64,000 nt of DNA from Zafaria ginkgonis (GCF_039540195.1 NZ_BAABEO010000009.1:333787-397786); one strand, 5' to 3'; shown: positions 39,421 through 47,924, counted from the first letter of the stretch. Notes: generated from the sequence alone by a model not told the origin. A program made the numbers and translations.

Positions 39421-40566
39421 ATGCAGTCGCTCCACGCCACCGACATTGCCCCGGACACCCTCGTCGTCGCCGCCGGGCGCCCGGAACGCACCCCGGACGC
39501 CCCCGTGAATCCGCCGATCGTGCTCTCCTCGACCTTCGTCGGCGCGGGAGTCCCCGCGCCCGGCGAGCGCGTTTACGGCCGCTTCTCCAACCCGACCTGG
39601 GACCCGCTGGAGGAAACGATCGGGCAGCTCGAGCAGGCGGACCTGCCCGCCCTGGTCTACGCCTCCGGCATGGCGGCCGTGGCCTCGGCCATGTCCCTGG
39701 TCCCGGCCGGCGGCGTCCTGGTGGTTCCGCGCCACGCCTACAACGGCAGCCTCGGCCTGGTCGGCGACCTCGCCACGCGCAGCAACGTGGAGGTCCGCAT
39801 CGCCGACCTTGAGGACACCGAGGCCACCATCGCCCTGTTCGGCGGCGCCGACATGGTCTGGCTGGAAAGCCCCACCAACCCGATGCTCGAGGTCGCGGAC
39901 CTGCGCGCGCTGACGGCCGCGGCCCGCGCCGCCGGCGCCGTGACGGTCGTGGACAACACCTTCTCCACACCCCTGCTGCAGCGTCCGCTGGAACTGGGTG
40001 CGGACATCGTGGTGCACTCCGCCACGAAGTTCATGGGCGGGCACTCCGACGTCATCCTCGGGGCCGCCGTGACCAGCCAGACGCACCTGCGCGAGCGCCT
40101 CCATGCCCACCGCACCCTGCACGGCGCGATCGCCGGGCCGTTCGAGGCGTGGCTGACGTTGCGCGGGCTGCGCACCATGGCCCTGCGCGTGGAGCGTTCC
40201 GAGCGCAACGCCGCCGGAATCGCCCGCCGCCTGCTGACCCACCCGGCCGTTTCCGGGGTCCGCTACCCGGGCCTGCCCGAGGATCCGGGGCACCAGCTGG
40301 CCGCCGAACAGATGGACGGCTTCGGCGCGATCGTCGGCCTGCGCGTCACCGCCGGCCAGGAAGCCGCAGAGCGGGTCCTCGAGGCGCTGCGCCTGTGGCT
40401 GCCGGCCACCAGCCTGGGCGGCGTCGAGTCGCTGGCCGAACGCCGCCGCCGCCACCAGGGCGAACCGGAATCGGTGCCCGCGGACTTCATCCGCCTCAGC
40501 GTCGGCATCGAAAACCTCGAGGACCTCTGGGCGGACCTGTCCCAGGCCCTGGACACCGCGCTCTAG
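39421..40566 (+). CDS. Trans-sulfuration PLP enzyme (cystathionine gamma-synthase/lyase family)
   Basis: A 381-residue Cys/Met-metabolism fold-type I PLP enzyme. Landmarks are VYGRFSNPTWDPLEETIGQLE (substrate loop), ALVYASGMAAVASAM (cofactor phosphate), VWLESPTNPMLEVAD, DNTFSTPLLQRPLELGAD and the Schiff-base Lys in VHSATKFMGGHSD (about residue 202). C-terminal ATSLGGVESLAE and FIRLSVGIENLEDL are typical. It could act as synthase, beta/gamma-lyase or methionine gamma-lyase; the sequence does not decide. TACGCT lies 8 bases before ATG 39421. Confidence 0.93.
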   Translation: MQSLHATDIAPDTLVVAAGRPERTPDAPVNPPIVLSSTFVGAGVPAPGERVYGRFSNPTWDPLEETIGQLEQADLPALVYASGMAAVASAMSLVPAGGVLVVPRHAYNGSLGLVGDLATRSNVEVRIADLEDTEATIALFGGADMVWLESPTNPMLEVADLRALTAAARAAGAVTVVDNTFSTPLLQRPLELGADIVVHSATKFMGGHSDVILGAAVTSQTHLRERLHAHRTLHGAIAGPFEAWLTLRGLRTMALRVERSERNAAGIARRLLTHPAVSGVRYPGLPEDPGHQLAAEQMDGFGAIVGLRVTAGQEAAERVLEALRLWLPATSLGGVESLAERRRRHQGEPESVPADFIRLSVGIENLEDLWADLSQALDTAL

Positions 40567-40581
40567 TTTTCGCACCGCCAG

Positions 40582-40684
40582 ACAGCTCCCACGCCTCGCT
40601 TCGCTCGTCGCGGGCCCCTCGCCGTCTACCGTTCCGACGGCTCCCATGGCGCGCTTCGCTTGTCGCGGGCCCCTCGCCGTCTAC
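40582..40684 (-). repeat. Dispersed intergenic repeat, copies 2 and 3 in tandem
   Basis: Two 48-base copies (40582-40629 and 40637-40684) are spaced 55 bases apart. They share CTCCCA, CGCTTCGCT, GTCGCGGGCCCCTCGCCGTC and end in GTCTAC. Copy 3 ends in the TACACT that forms the -10 box of the next gene. The same element, inverted, lies on the other side of the PLP-enzyme gene (39252-39291). The palindromic core GAGCGAAGCGAG is typical of REP-like elements. Confidence 0.75.
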
Positions 40685-40693
40685 ACTGAGGCC

Positions 40694-40996
40694 ATGTACT
40701 TTGCGCTTGAATTCGAGAGATACCTGATGCTCGCGTTCAGCATCGTCGCGCTGTTCATCGCCGGCTGGGCGTTCCTGGACTGCCTGCGGCACCCCGGGGC
40801 CACGTTCCAGCGCGAGGGCAAGCGCACGAAGGGCTTCTGGCTGGGCATGACCGGCGGTTCGGCAGCCGTGTGCCTGCTCAGCTTCGCGATCTTCGGCGGA
40901 TTCCTGCAGATCATCGCGGTCTGCATCGCCGCGGTCTACCACGCCGACGTCAAGCCGGCCGTTTCCGGCAAGGGCGGGAACTACTACCGCTACTGA
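40694..40996 (+). CDS. DUF2516-family small membrane protein
   Basis: A 100-residue protein with two or three membrane segments (about residues 7-27 and 52-82) and a conserved WAFLDCLRHPGATF segment between them. It ends YHADVKPAVSGKGGNYYRY. This pattern fits the actinobacterial DUF2516 family, whose function is unknown. ATG 40694 follows TACACT by 6 bases (leaderless), and that box is supplied by the intergenic repeat. Its 3' end overlaps the convergent methyltransferase gene by 7 bases. Confidence 0.88.
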   Translation: MYFALEFERYLMLAFSIVALFIAGWAFLDCLRHPGATFQREGKRTKGFWLGMTGGSAAVCLLSFAIFGGFLQIIAVCIAAVYHADVKPAVSGKGGNYYRY

Positions 40997-41853
40997 CCCG
41001 GCGGCCGGGCCGGCCCGCCGCTGAGCGCCAGCCCGCCGCTGCGCGGGGCAACGCACGCCCAGTCCACGGTGAGTTCGCCCAGCCGCCAGCGCCGGACGCC
41101 GTCGTGCACCGGCCAGCCGGCGGCCTTCAGCGCACGGCACATCCCGATCCAGCGCTGGCGGTTCCCGAAGGAGGCCAGCGGCGCCGCGGCCAGCCAGGCG
41201 GCGTCGGCCGCCCGCAGGAACTCGTGGACCCGCTCGCCGGGCACGTTGCGGTGGATCAGCGCCTTCGGAAGCCGTTCGGCCACCTCGGAGGGCAGCGCGA
41301 AGGAACCGAACCGCAGCGCGATGGTCAGCGTCGTGGGGCCGTCGCGGTCCACGCCCACCCACGCCGCGCGCCGCCCGACCTCGTCGCAGGTGCCCTCCGC
41401 GATCAGGCCGTGCGGGGCCAGCCGGGCGCGCATGGTGTCCCAGATGGCCGGGACGTCGGCCTCCTCGTACTGGCGCAGGACGTTGAACGCGCGCACCGCC
41501 ACGGGCGGGCGCGGTAGGGCCAGTTCGAAGCCGCCGAGCCGGAAGGACAGCCCCGCGATGTCCAGGGCCTGGCCGCGGGCCACACGCTCGGGCTCGATCT
41601 CCAGCCCCACCAGTTCCAGGTCCGGGCACACCGCGCGCAGCCGGATGAACATCTCCACGGCGGTGGTGGGGGAGGCGCCGTAGCCGAGGTCCACGGCCAA
41701 CGGGCGCTCCTCGGTCCGCAGCCGCCACGCCTGCGGGCCGGCGAACCAGCGGTCCACCCGGCGCATCCGGTTGGGGTTGGTGGTGCCGCGGGTAATGTTG
41801 CCGACCGGCCGCCCCGAGGCCCGTCCGCCAAGCCGCTCCGCCTTCTGCACCAT
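40990..41853 (-). CDS. Class I SAM-dependent methyltransferase-like protein
   Basis: A 287-residue protein with a Rossmann-type SAM site (LAVDLGYGASPTTAVEMF), followed by LVGLEIEPERVARG and IAGLSFRLGGFELA. This order fits a class I methyltransferase. It begins with VGNITRGTTNPNRMRRVDRW, a basic head. I chose ATG 41853 because TACGAT lies 7 bases upstream; 41862 is possible. It is divergent from gpmA and slightly overlaps the DUF2516 gene at its end. The substrate is unknown. Confidence 0.82.
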   Translation of the reverse strand: MVQKAERLGGRASGRPVGNITRGTTNPNRMRRVDRWFAGPQAWRLRTEERPLAVDLGYGASPTTAVEMFIRLRAVCPDLELVGLEIEPERVARGQALDIAGLSFRLGGFELALPRPPVAVRAFNVLRQYEEADVPAIWDTMRARLAPHGLIAEGTCDEVGRRAAWVGVDRDGPTTLTIALRFGSFALPSEVAERLPKALIHRNVPGERVHEFLRAADAAWLAAAPLASFGNRQRWIGMCRALKAAGWPVHDGVRRWRLGELTVDWACVAPRSGGLALSGGPARPPGQ

Positions 41854-41959
41854 GCAGACCATCGTAGGCGGAACACCCCACGGCCCCTCGCCGGGTTCGG
41901 TTCCGTCCGGCCGCGTCACGAATCCCCTCCGCGCCCGCGGGCCTCGATAGGATGGCCCC

Positions 41960-42706
41960 ATGACTTACACCCTGATCCTGCTTCGCCATGGGCAGAGCGA
42001 GTGGAACGAAAAGAACCTCTTCACCGGCTGGTACGACGTGCCCCTCAGCGACCTGGGCCGCACGGAGGCCGTGCGCGGCGGCGAGCTGCTGGCCGAGGAG
42101 GGCCTGCTGCCCGACGTCCTGCACACCTCGCTGCTCAAGCGCGCCATCATCACGGCGAACCTGGCGCTCGAGGCCGCGGACCGCAGCTGGATCCCGGTCA
42201 AGCGCAACTGGCGCCTGAACGAGCGCCACTACGGCGCCCTGCAGGGCAAGGACAAGGCCCAGACCCTGGCCGAGTTCGGCGAGGAGCAGTTCATGGAATG
42301 GCGCCGCTCCTACGACACCCCGCCGCCGCCGCTGGCCGACGACTCCGAGTTCTCCCAGATCGGCGACCCGCGCTACGCCGACCTCGGCGACGACGCCCCG
42401 CGCACCGAGTGCCTCAAGGACGTCCTGGTCCGCCTGCTTCCGTACTGGGAGGATCAGGTCAAGCCGGACCTGGCCGCGGGCAAGACGGTCCTGGTCGCCG
42501 CGCACGGCAACTCCCTGCGCGCGCTGGTCAAGCACCTGGACGGCATTTCCGACGCCGACATCTCCGGGCTGAACATCCCCACCGGCATCCCGCTGGTGTA
42601 CGAACTGGATGAGCACTTCAAGCCGGTTGTCGCCGGCGGCAAGTACCTGGACCCGGCCGCCGCGGCCGAGGCCATCAAGGCCGTCGCCAACCAGGGCCGC
42701 CGCTAA
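41960..42706 (+). CDS. gpmA: Phosphoglycerate mutase, 2,3-bisphosphoglycerate-dependent
   Basis: A 248-residue glycolytic phosphoglycerate mutase. The catalytic motif is LILLRHGQSEWNEKNLFTGW (His about residue 10). The proton donor Glu lies in RLNERHYGALQG and the second catalytic His in VLVAAHGNSLRALVKHLDG. The length is typical. ATG 41960 follows TAGGAT by 6 bases (leaderless). The gpmA - phoU - senX3 - regX3 order is conserved in actinobacteria. Confidence 0.97.
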   Translation: MTYTLILLRHGQSEWNEKNLFTGWYDVPLSDLGRTEAVRGGELLAEEGLLPDVLHTSLLKRAIITANLALEAADRSWIPVKRNWRLNERHYGALQGKDKAQTLAEFGEEQFMEWRRSYDTPPPPLADDSEFSQIGDPRYADLGDDAPRTECLKDVLVRLLPYWEDQVKPDLAAGKTVLVAAHGNSLRALVKHLDGISDADISGLNIPTGIPLVYELDEHFKPVVAGGKYLDPAAAAEAIKAVANQGRR

Positions 42707-42714
42707 CGGCAGGC

Positions 42715-42787
42715 CCCCCACCTACGACGGCGGCGGCGCACCTTCGCAAGNNNNNNNNNGGTGCGCCGCCGCCGTCGTAGGTGGGGG
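42715..42787. terminator. 28-bp perfect inverted repeat with N-filled loop between gpmA and phoU
   Basis: The arms 42715-42742 and 42760-42787 (CCACCTACGACGGCGGCGGC type) are perfectly complementary over 28 bases. The 17-base loop contains nine N (42751-42759). It lies between the convergent gpmA and phoU genes and should act as a bidirectional terminator. The N run is an unresolved gap rather than biology. Confidence 0.8.
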
Positions 42788-42794
42788 AGAGTCC

Positions 42795-43454
42795 CTAGAC
42801 CTCGGTGTACTGCGGGTCCCATTCGCCGGTGACCAGGTAGTTGACCTTGCGGGCAACGGACACCCCGTGGTCGCCGTAGCGCTCCAGGAATCGGCTGGCC
42901 AGGGTGACGTCCGCGGTGGTCGGGGCGGACTCGTTCCAGTCCGGCTCGGCGACGGTCTTGAAGACGCTCAGGTGCAGCTCGTCGATGTGCGCGTTGAGCC
43001 GGATGATCTCCTGGGCGACCTTCAGGTCGCGGGTCTCCAGCAGTTCGCCGAGCTTGTGGGCGATCTCGATGTCCGCCTGGGCCATTTCGCGGAAGACCGG
43101 GGCCAGCGACGCCGGAACCACGTTCTGCGGGAAGCGCAAGCGGGCCAGCTGGGCGATGTGCCGGGCCAGGTCGCCCATCCGCTCCAGGGAGGCGCTCATG
43201 CGCAGGGAGCCGACGATCATGCGCAGGTCGGAGGCCACCGGCCCCTGCAGGGCCAGGACGTCGATGGCGCGCTCGTCCAGCTGGTTCTGCAGGAAGTCGA
43301 TGCGCGCGTCGGCGGCGATGACCTCCTGGGCGACCTCGGTGTCGGCGGCTTCGAAGGAAGCGTATGCGCGCTCCATGGCGTGCGCCACGAGCTGGGACAT
43401 TTGGACCAGCTCGTCACCGATGGACTGGAGCTCGGCCTGGAATACCTTACGCAC
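42795..43454 (-). CDS. phoU: Phosphate transport system regulatory protein PhoU
   Basis: A 219-residue, all-helical PhoU with two repeated three-helix bundles. Repeat 1 has VAQEVIAADARIDFLQNQLDE and repeat 2 has VAQEIIRLNAHIDELHLSVF. Each contains the E/D-x-x-x-D metal-cluster type motif. It restrains Pho signalling by linking the Pst transporter to the sensor kinase. GTG 43454 has a GAAAGGA ribosome site. It is divergent from senX3, with a PHO box in between. Confidence 0.96.
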   Translation of the reverse strand: MRKVFQAELQSIGDELVQMSQLVAHAMERAYASFEAADTEVAQEVIAADARIDFLQNQLDERAIDVLALQGPVASDLRMIVGSLRMSASLERMGDLARHIAQLARLRFPQNVVPASLAPVFREMAQADIEIAHKLGELLETRDLKVAQEIIRLNAHIDELHLSVFKTVAEPDWNESAPTTADVTLASRFLERYGDHGVSVARKVNYLVTGEWDPQYTEV

Positions 43455-43550
43455 GGCGGCGTCCTTTCATAACACGTCGGACCGAACCCTTGGGGTGCGG
43501 CCCTCATTCTCCGCTTCAGGCTGACAGTACTAGATGAATGCTTGTGGGGC

Positions 43551-43572
43551 GCCGGGTGAACACTCCATGAAC
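43551..43572 (-). promoter_or_regulatory. PHO box in the phoU-senX3 intergenic region
   Basis: On the minus strand two 11-base direct-repeat units are seen: GTTCATGGAGT (43572-43562) then GTTCACCCGGC (43561-43551). This matches the actinobacterial PhoP PHO box of GTTCACC plus four bases per unit. It lies about 60 bases from the senX3 start and 100 bases from phoU. Binding by the RegX3-like regulator is inferred. Confidence 0.6.
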
Positions 43573-43633
43573 CCGCCCCCATTTGCCCCGTTCCGGTCCG
43601 GAACGCCGCCGGAGCGGGGGATACGCTAGAGGC

Positions 43634-44827
43634 GTGAACGATGTGCTGATCGGAGTGCTCTCCGGCCTGGTGGGCCTGGCCCTGGGCGTGGTCGGCCTCC
43701 TCGCCTACCGGGCCAGCCAACGGCAGCGGACGGGCCTGATGGAGGTCGGCGAACCGACCCTTCCTGAAGGATCCGCCGAGATCCTCTCCGTCATCGGACG
43801 CGCCTTCGTGGTGGTGGACGACGTCGACGGCGTGGTCCGCGCCAATCCGGCGGCCTACGCGTTCGGCCTGGTCCGCGGCCACACCCTGGTGCATCCGGAA
43901 CTGCTGGAGCTGGCCCGCCGGGTGCGCGCCGACGGGGTCATCGAGGAGCGCCAGTTCGAACTTCCGCGGGGTCCGTTGGGGCAGGGCACGATCATCGTGC
44001 ACGTCCGGGTCGCCCCCCTGGGCGACGAGTACATCCTCCTGCTGGCCGACGACCGCACCGAGATCACCCGCACCGAGGCCATCCGCAACGACTTCGTGGC
44101 AAACGTCTCCCACGAGCTGAAGACCCCGGTGGGGGCCATCTCCCTGCTCGCCGAGGCCGTGGACGAGGCCGCCGACGACGAGGTCGCCGTCAGGCGCTTC
44201 GCGGCCCGGCTCCACAAGGAATCGGCGCGGCTCACCGCGCTGGTCCAGGACATCATCGAGCTCTCCCGCCTGCAGGGGGCCGACGTCGTGATGCAGGGCC
44301 GCCCGGTGGACGTGAACGCCGTCCTGGCCGAGGCGGTGGACCGCAACAAGCTTCCCGCCGAGGGCAAACGCATCAAGATCTCCCTGGGCGGGCATTCCGA
44401 CGCCAAGGTCCATGGGGACCCGGACCTGCTCATGACGGCCTTCCGGAACCTGATCGACAACGCCATCCGGTATTCGCCGGAAGGCACCACCGTCGGGGTC
44501 GGCGTCCGCTCGCGCGACGGGCTGGTCCAGGTCTCGGTGACGGACCAGGGGCCGGGCATCCCGCAGGACGAGCAGGACCGCATCTTCGAGCGCTTCTACC
44601 GGGTGGATGCCGCCCGGTCGCGCCAGACCGGCGGCACCGGCCTGGGGTTGAGCATCGTCAAGCACGTCATTTCCAACCACGGCGGCGAAGTGACCGTATG
44701 GTCGCAACCCGGCCAAGGGTCGACCTTCACGGTCCGCCTGCCGGAATTGGAAGAAACAACCGCCAGGAAAACCGGCGGAACGAACGAGGGGACGCTGAGC
44801 GCCCCGGGACAAGGAGGCAGGGTTTGA
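43634..44827 (+). CDS. senX3: Phosphate-responsive sensor histidine kinase
   Basis: A 397-residue SenX3-type kinase. One or two closely spaced membrane segments lie at residues 4-24. A PAS-like region (about 50-150) is followed by the H-box FVANVSHELKTPVGAISLL (His about residue 164). The HATPase domain contains N-box FRNLIDNAIRYSPEG, G1 VTDQGPGIPQDEQDRIFERF and G2 GGTGLGLSIVKHV. GTG 43634 follows TACGCT by 6 bases (leaderless). Its stop overlaps the regX3 start. With PhoU divergent, it should sense phosphate supply. Confidence 0.95.
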   Translation: MNDVLIGVLSGLVGLALGVVGLLAYRASQRQRTGLMEVGEPTLPEGSAEILSVIGRAFVVVDDVDGVVRANPAAYAFGLVRGHTLVHPELLELARRVRADGVIEERQFELPRGPLGQGTIIVHVRVAPLGDEYILLLADDRTEITRTEAIRNDFVANVSHELKTPVGAISLLAEAVDEAADDEVAVRRFAARLHKESARLTALVQDIIELSRLQGADVVMQGRPVDVNAVLAEAVDRNKLPAEGKRIKISLGGHSDAKVHGDPDLLMTAFRNLIDNAIRYSPEGTTVGVGVRSRDGLVQVSVTDQGPGIPQDEQDRIFERFYRVDAARSRQTGGTGLGLSIVKHVISNHGGEVTVWSQPGQGSTFTVRLPELEETTARKTGGTNEGTLSAPGQGGRV

Positions 44828-45504
44828 CCCGCATTCTGGTGGTCGAGGACGAGGAGTCGCTGAGCGACCCGCTCTCCTATCTCCTGGAGAAAGAGGGTTT
44901 CGAGGTCCAGGTGGTCGACAACGGCCTGGACGCCGTGACCGAATTCGACCGTGCCGGCGCCGACCTGGTGCTGCTGGACCTCATGCTGCCGGGGCAGCCG
45001 GGCACCGAGGTGTGCCGGCAGCTGCGCCAGCGCTCCAACGTCCCGGTCATCATGCTGACGGCGAAGGACTCGGAAATCGACAAGGTCGTTGGCCTGGAAC
45101 TTGGCGCCGACGACTACGTGACCAAGCCCTACTCCTCGCGCGAGCTCGTTGCCCGCGTGCGGGCCGTGCTGCGCCGCCAGGGCGAGCCGGAGGAGCTGGT
45201 CGCCGCGACGATCCAGGCCGGTCCGGTGCGCATGGACGTGGAGCGCCACGTGGTCAGCGTGGGCGGGGAACAGGTTCCGCTGCCGCTGAAGGAGTTCGAA
45301 CTGCTGGAGATGCTGTTGCGCAACTCCGGGCGCGTTCTCACCCGCGGCCAGCTGATCGACCGCGTTTGGGGTTCGGACTACGTCGGGGACACCAAGACCC
45401 TGGATGTCCACGTCAAGCGGCTGCGTTCCAAGATCGAGCCGGACCCGTCCAACCCGGTGCACCTGGTCACGGTGCGCGGGCTGGGCTACAAGTTCGAGGG
45501 CTGA
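44824..45504 (+). CDS. regX3: Response regulator of the phosphate two-component system
   Basis: A 226-residue OmpR-family regulator. The receiver has LVVEDEESLSDP-type acidic residues, phospho-acceptor in DLVLLDLMLPG and DDYVTKPY. The winged helix (about 130-225) has LPLKEFELLEMLLRNSGRVL, TLDVHVKRLRSKIE and VRGLGYKFEG. The start is a TTG overlapping the senX3 stop (TTGA), backed by a strong AAGGAGG 8-9 bases upstream. It is the natural partner of SenX3. Confidence 0.95.
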   Translation: MTRILVVEDEESLSDPLSYLLEKEGFEVQVVDNGLDAVTEFDRAGADLVLLDLMLPGQPGTEVCRQLRQRSNVPVIMLTAKDSEIDKVVGLELGADDYVTKPYSSRELVARVRAVLRRQGEPEELVAATIQAGPVRMDVERHVVSVGGEQVPLPLKEFELLEMLLRNSGRVLTRGQLIDRVWGSDYVGDTKTLDVHVKRLRSKIEPDPSNPVHLVTVRGLGYKFEG

Positions 45505-45518
45505 CCGGCCCGGACGGC

Positions 45519-45613
45519 AGGGGACGACGGCGGCCGCCGTCGTCCCCTTGTGCTTCGCCGGAACCCGCCGCACACGAAAGGGCCCCGGAACCGAACGGTT
45601 CCGGGGCCCTTTC
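45519..45613. terminator. Two consecutive hairpins between regX3 and the convergent lipoprotein gene
   Basis: Hairpin 1 is a zero-spacer 15-base palindrome (45519-45533 and 45534-45548, AGGGGACGACGGCGG type). Hairpin 2 has 18-base arms (45576-45593 and 45596-45613) around AA and ends in TTTC. They separate two convergent genes. Confidence 0.85.
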
Positions 45614-45653
45614 TGGAATCCTGGCGGGTAAGCGCAGGGCCTGCCCCCGCGCG

Positions 45654-46187
45654 CTAGTGCTCGGCCGCGGGTTCCTCGGACTTGGTGAGGTGGTCCGTGG
45701 TGGTCGGGTCGTAGCCGCCCGGCACGTACTGGCGGTACTCCTCGAGGGCGCCGTTGACGACCGGGATCGAGATGTCGGTGCGGGCCGAACCCACGGAGGC
45801 CACGGCGTCCACGTCGGCGCCCGGCTCGACGGTTGCGGTCGGGATGACCAGCTCGTTGGCGTCGTCCTCAAGCTTCAGCGAGGTCTTTGCCGGCACCTTG
45901 ACCGAGGCCGTGTTGGAGCCGATCGACAGGTTCAGGGTCTTGGCGGCGTCGGTGTTGTTGACAACGGTGCCGATGGCGCGCGCCTCTTCGGTGGCGGAGC
46001 CGGTGACCAGCATGAGGTTGCGGACCTTCAGGTCGGCCACATCGAAGACGATGCCGTCGGAGGCCGCGTAGTGCAGGGTGGTGGCCTGCTCGTTGATGGC
46101 ACCGCAGCCGGTGGCCCCAAGCGCAATAACGGCCAGAGCGGCGGCCGCAACGGCGCGGCGTCCACGGATCTTCTGTGCGGTGATCAC
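45654..46187 (-). CDS. Putative lipoprotein of unknown function
   Basis: A 177-residue exported protein. The signal peptide includes RGRRAVAAAALAVIALGATGC with a lipobox ending at Cys about residue 28. The mature part is beta-rich (IVFDVADLKVRNLMLVTGSA, TSLKLEDDANELVIPTATVE). It resembles small actinobacterial lipoproteins encoded near carD or phosphate genes. GTG 46187 is preceded by AGGAG. It is divergent from carD and convergent with regX3; its function is unknown. Confidence 0.88.
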   Translation of the reverse strand: MITAQKIRGRRAVAAAALAVIALGATGCGAINEQATTLHYAASDGIVFDVADLKVRNLMLVTGSATEEARAIGTVVNNTDAAKTLNLSIGSNTASVKVPAKTSLKLEDDANELVIPTATVEPGADVDAVASVGSARTDISIPVVNGALEEYRQYVPGGYDPTTTDHLTKSEEPAAEH

Positions 46188-46477
46188 GGCACAAGCTCCT
46201 CTATCAAGGTCGAGTCTGACGGGTCGCCGCGGCAGGCTGGATGCCTCGGGCGCGGCGGCAATTCACCTCTTAGCCTAATGGGTTCGGCGCCAAAAGCTTG
46301 CTTCGGCCAGCCTGCGTGACGGAAGCAACGGGGGAGGCCAACGCGCGCACGTACCACCGCGCCGGCGTCTTGGGAAGGGGTTCGGCGAGGCTCCATGGCA
46401 GGGGGCGTCACCCCGACTGGCCCGGAGTTTCGGCCATTTTCGTGATAAACTGGACTGCGGGAAAGGGGATTATCCAC
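46188..46477. other. Divergent promoter region between the lipoprotein gene and carD
   Basis: No gene is seen in these 290 bases. Near carD, a GATAAACT element (46443-46450) gives a TAAACT -10 box followed by a 5' leader of about 25 bases and a GAAAGGGGA ribosome site. On the other side the AGGAG ribosome site of the lipoprotein is present. No clear operator was found. Confidence 0.5.
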
Positions 46478-46960
46478 ATGGTTTTTGAGGTTGGCGAAAC
46501 GGTTGTTTACCCTCACCACGGTGCCGCGATGATCGAGGAGATCAAGATGCGCACCATCAAGGGCGAAGAGAAAATGTATCTCAAGCTCAAGGTAGCGCAA
46601 GGCGATCTCACCATCGAGGTCCCGGCGGAAAACGTCGACCTGGTCGGCGTTCGCGACGTGGTGGGCCAGGAAGGCCTGGAGCATGTGTTCGACGTCCTGC
46701 GTGCCGAGTTCACGGAGGAGCCGACCAACTGGTCCCGCCGTTACAAGGCCAATCTGGAGAAGCTGGCGTCCGGCGACGTCATCAAGGTGGCCGAGGTCGT
46801 CCGCGACCTGTGGCGCCGCGACCACGACCGTGGTCTCTCCGCAGGCGAAAAGCGCATGCTCTCCAAGGCCCGCCAGATCCTGATCAGCGAACTGGCCCTG
46901 GCCAAGAAGCTCGACGAGGAGAAGGCAGAGAGCGTCCTCGACGAGGTTCTCGCCTCCTAG
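46478..46960 (+). CDS. carD: CarD-family RNA polymerase-binding regulator
   Basis: A 160-residue CarD. The N-terminal RNA-polymerase-interacting domain begins MVFEVGETVVYPHHGAAMIE. The C-terminal helical DNA-binding part includes NWSRRYKANLEKLASGD (with the conserved Trp that wedges open the promoter) and EKRMLSKARQILISELALA. It stabilises open complexes, especially at rRNA promoters. It has a leader and ribosome site, unlike many neighbours. The order carD-ispD-ispF-cysS-rlmB is the conserved actinobacterial one. Confidence 0.97.
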   Translation: MVFEVGETVVYPHHGAAMIEEIKMRTIKGEEKMYLKLKVAQGDLTIEVPAENVDLVGVRDVVGQEGLEHVFDVLRAEFTEEPTNWSRRYKANLEKLASGDVIKVAEVVRDLWRRDHDRGLSAGEKRMLSKARQILISELALAKKLDEEKAESVLDEVLAS

Positions 46961-47039
46961 GCGGCACCTCCGGCAGCCCCGCGCCTTGTGGCCGGCGGCC
47001 GCCCCGGCGACCCTTCAGCTTCATGGTTTTTGGCTTTGC

Positions 47040-47114
47040 GGCCCGTCCACAGCAGTGGGCGGGCCGTTCGGCGTTCCCGGATGGTGCTGCCGGTTGGCCG
47101 GGAGCACCATCCGG
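47040..47114. terminator. carD terminator and second hairpin before ispD
   Basis: Hairpin 1 has 11-base arms 47040-47050 and 47055-47065 around AGCA with one G-U pair. Hairpin 2 has 12-base arms CCGGATGGTGCT (47077-47088) and AGCACCATCCGG (47103-47114) around a 14-base loop. The second ends 14 bases before the ispD -10 box, so carD and ispD are probably separate transcripts. Confidence 0.65.
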
Positions 47115-47141
47115 ACGGATGCCGGGGGTACGCTTCTGCAC

Positions 47142-47924
47142 GTGAGCCACCCCCCGCATCCCCCCGTTCCGGCGCGCGCAGAACGTTCCGGCCGCGCCGC
47201 CGTCGTCATTGTTGCCGCAGGGTCCGGAACCCGGCTCGGCTACGGGCTCCCCAAGGCCCTGGTGCCGCTGGCCGGCCGCCCGCTGCTGGCCCACGCCATC
47301 GACGGGGCCCTGGGCTCCGGCGTCGCGGACCGCATGGTCGTGGTGGTGCCGCCCGGGGACACCGAACTGACCGCCCTGTGTGCGGGCTACGCCACGGACG
47401 GCGCCCACCTGACCTGCGTCCCCGGCGGCGCGACGCGCAACGAATCGGTGCGGGCCGGGCTCCGGGCCCTCGGACCGGGCACCGACTACGTCCTGGTCCA
47501 CGACGCCGCCCGCTGCCTCACCCCGGCCGAGGTCTTCACCGGCGTCCTCCGGGCCCTGCGCGCCGGGGCCAGCGCGGTCATTCCCGCCGTGCCGGTGGTG
47601 GACACGATCAAGTCCGTGGCTCCCGCCGCGGCCCCTGGCATTGCCCCCGAATCCGTCACCGGCACCCCCGAACGCGCGGCGCTGCGGGCCGTCCAGACCC
47701 CGCAGGGCTTCCGTCTGGGGGAGCTGCTGCGGGCCCACGAGTCCGCCGCGTCCTGGACCGGCGAGCGCGCCGCGGCCGTCACCGACGACGCGATGCTCAT
47801 GGAGTTGGCCGGCACCGAGGTGTTTGTGGTGCCGGGCGCGGTGGAGGCCCTGAAGATCACCACCCCCATGGACCTGCTGCTGGCCGAGGCGCTGGTGGCG
47901 AACGGATACGAGGAGCAGCCGTGA
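47142..47924 (+). CDS. ispD: 2-C-methyl-D-erythritol 4-phosphate cytidylyltransferase
   Basis: A 260-residue IspD of the non-mevalonate isoprenoid pathway, making CDP-methylerythritol. The nucleotide loop is VVIVAAGSGTRLGYGLPKAL. Further signatures are VPGGATRNESVRAGL, YVLVHDAARCLTPAEV, VQTPQGFRLGELL and VTDDAMLMELAG. GTG 47142 follows TACGCT by 7 bases (leaderless). Its stop overlaps the ispF start (GTGA), so the two consecutive pathway enzymes are coupled. Confidence 0.97.
   Translation: MSHPPHPPVPARAERSGRAAVVIVAAGSGTRLGYGLPKALVPLAGRPLLAHAIDGALGSGVADRMVVVVPPGDTELTALCAGYATDGAHLTCVPGGATRNESVRAGLRALGPGTDYVLVHDAARCLTPAEVFTGVLRALRAGASAVIPAVPVVDTIKSVAPAAAPGIAPESVTGTPERAALRAVQTPQGFRLGELLRAHESAASWTGERAAAVTDDAMLMELAGTEVFVVPGAVEALKITTPMDLLLAEALVANGYEEQP

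Noticed and set aside
42751..42759. The N run as a possible programmed or biological gap
   Set aside because: It sits in the loop of a 28-bp perfect hairpin and is best explained as a sequencing or scaffolding gap.
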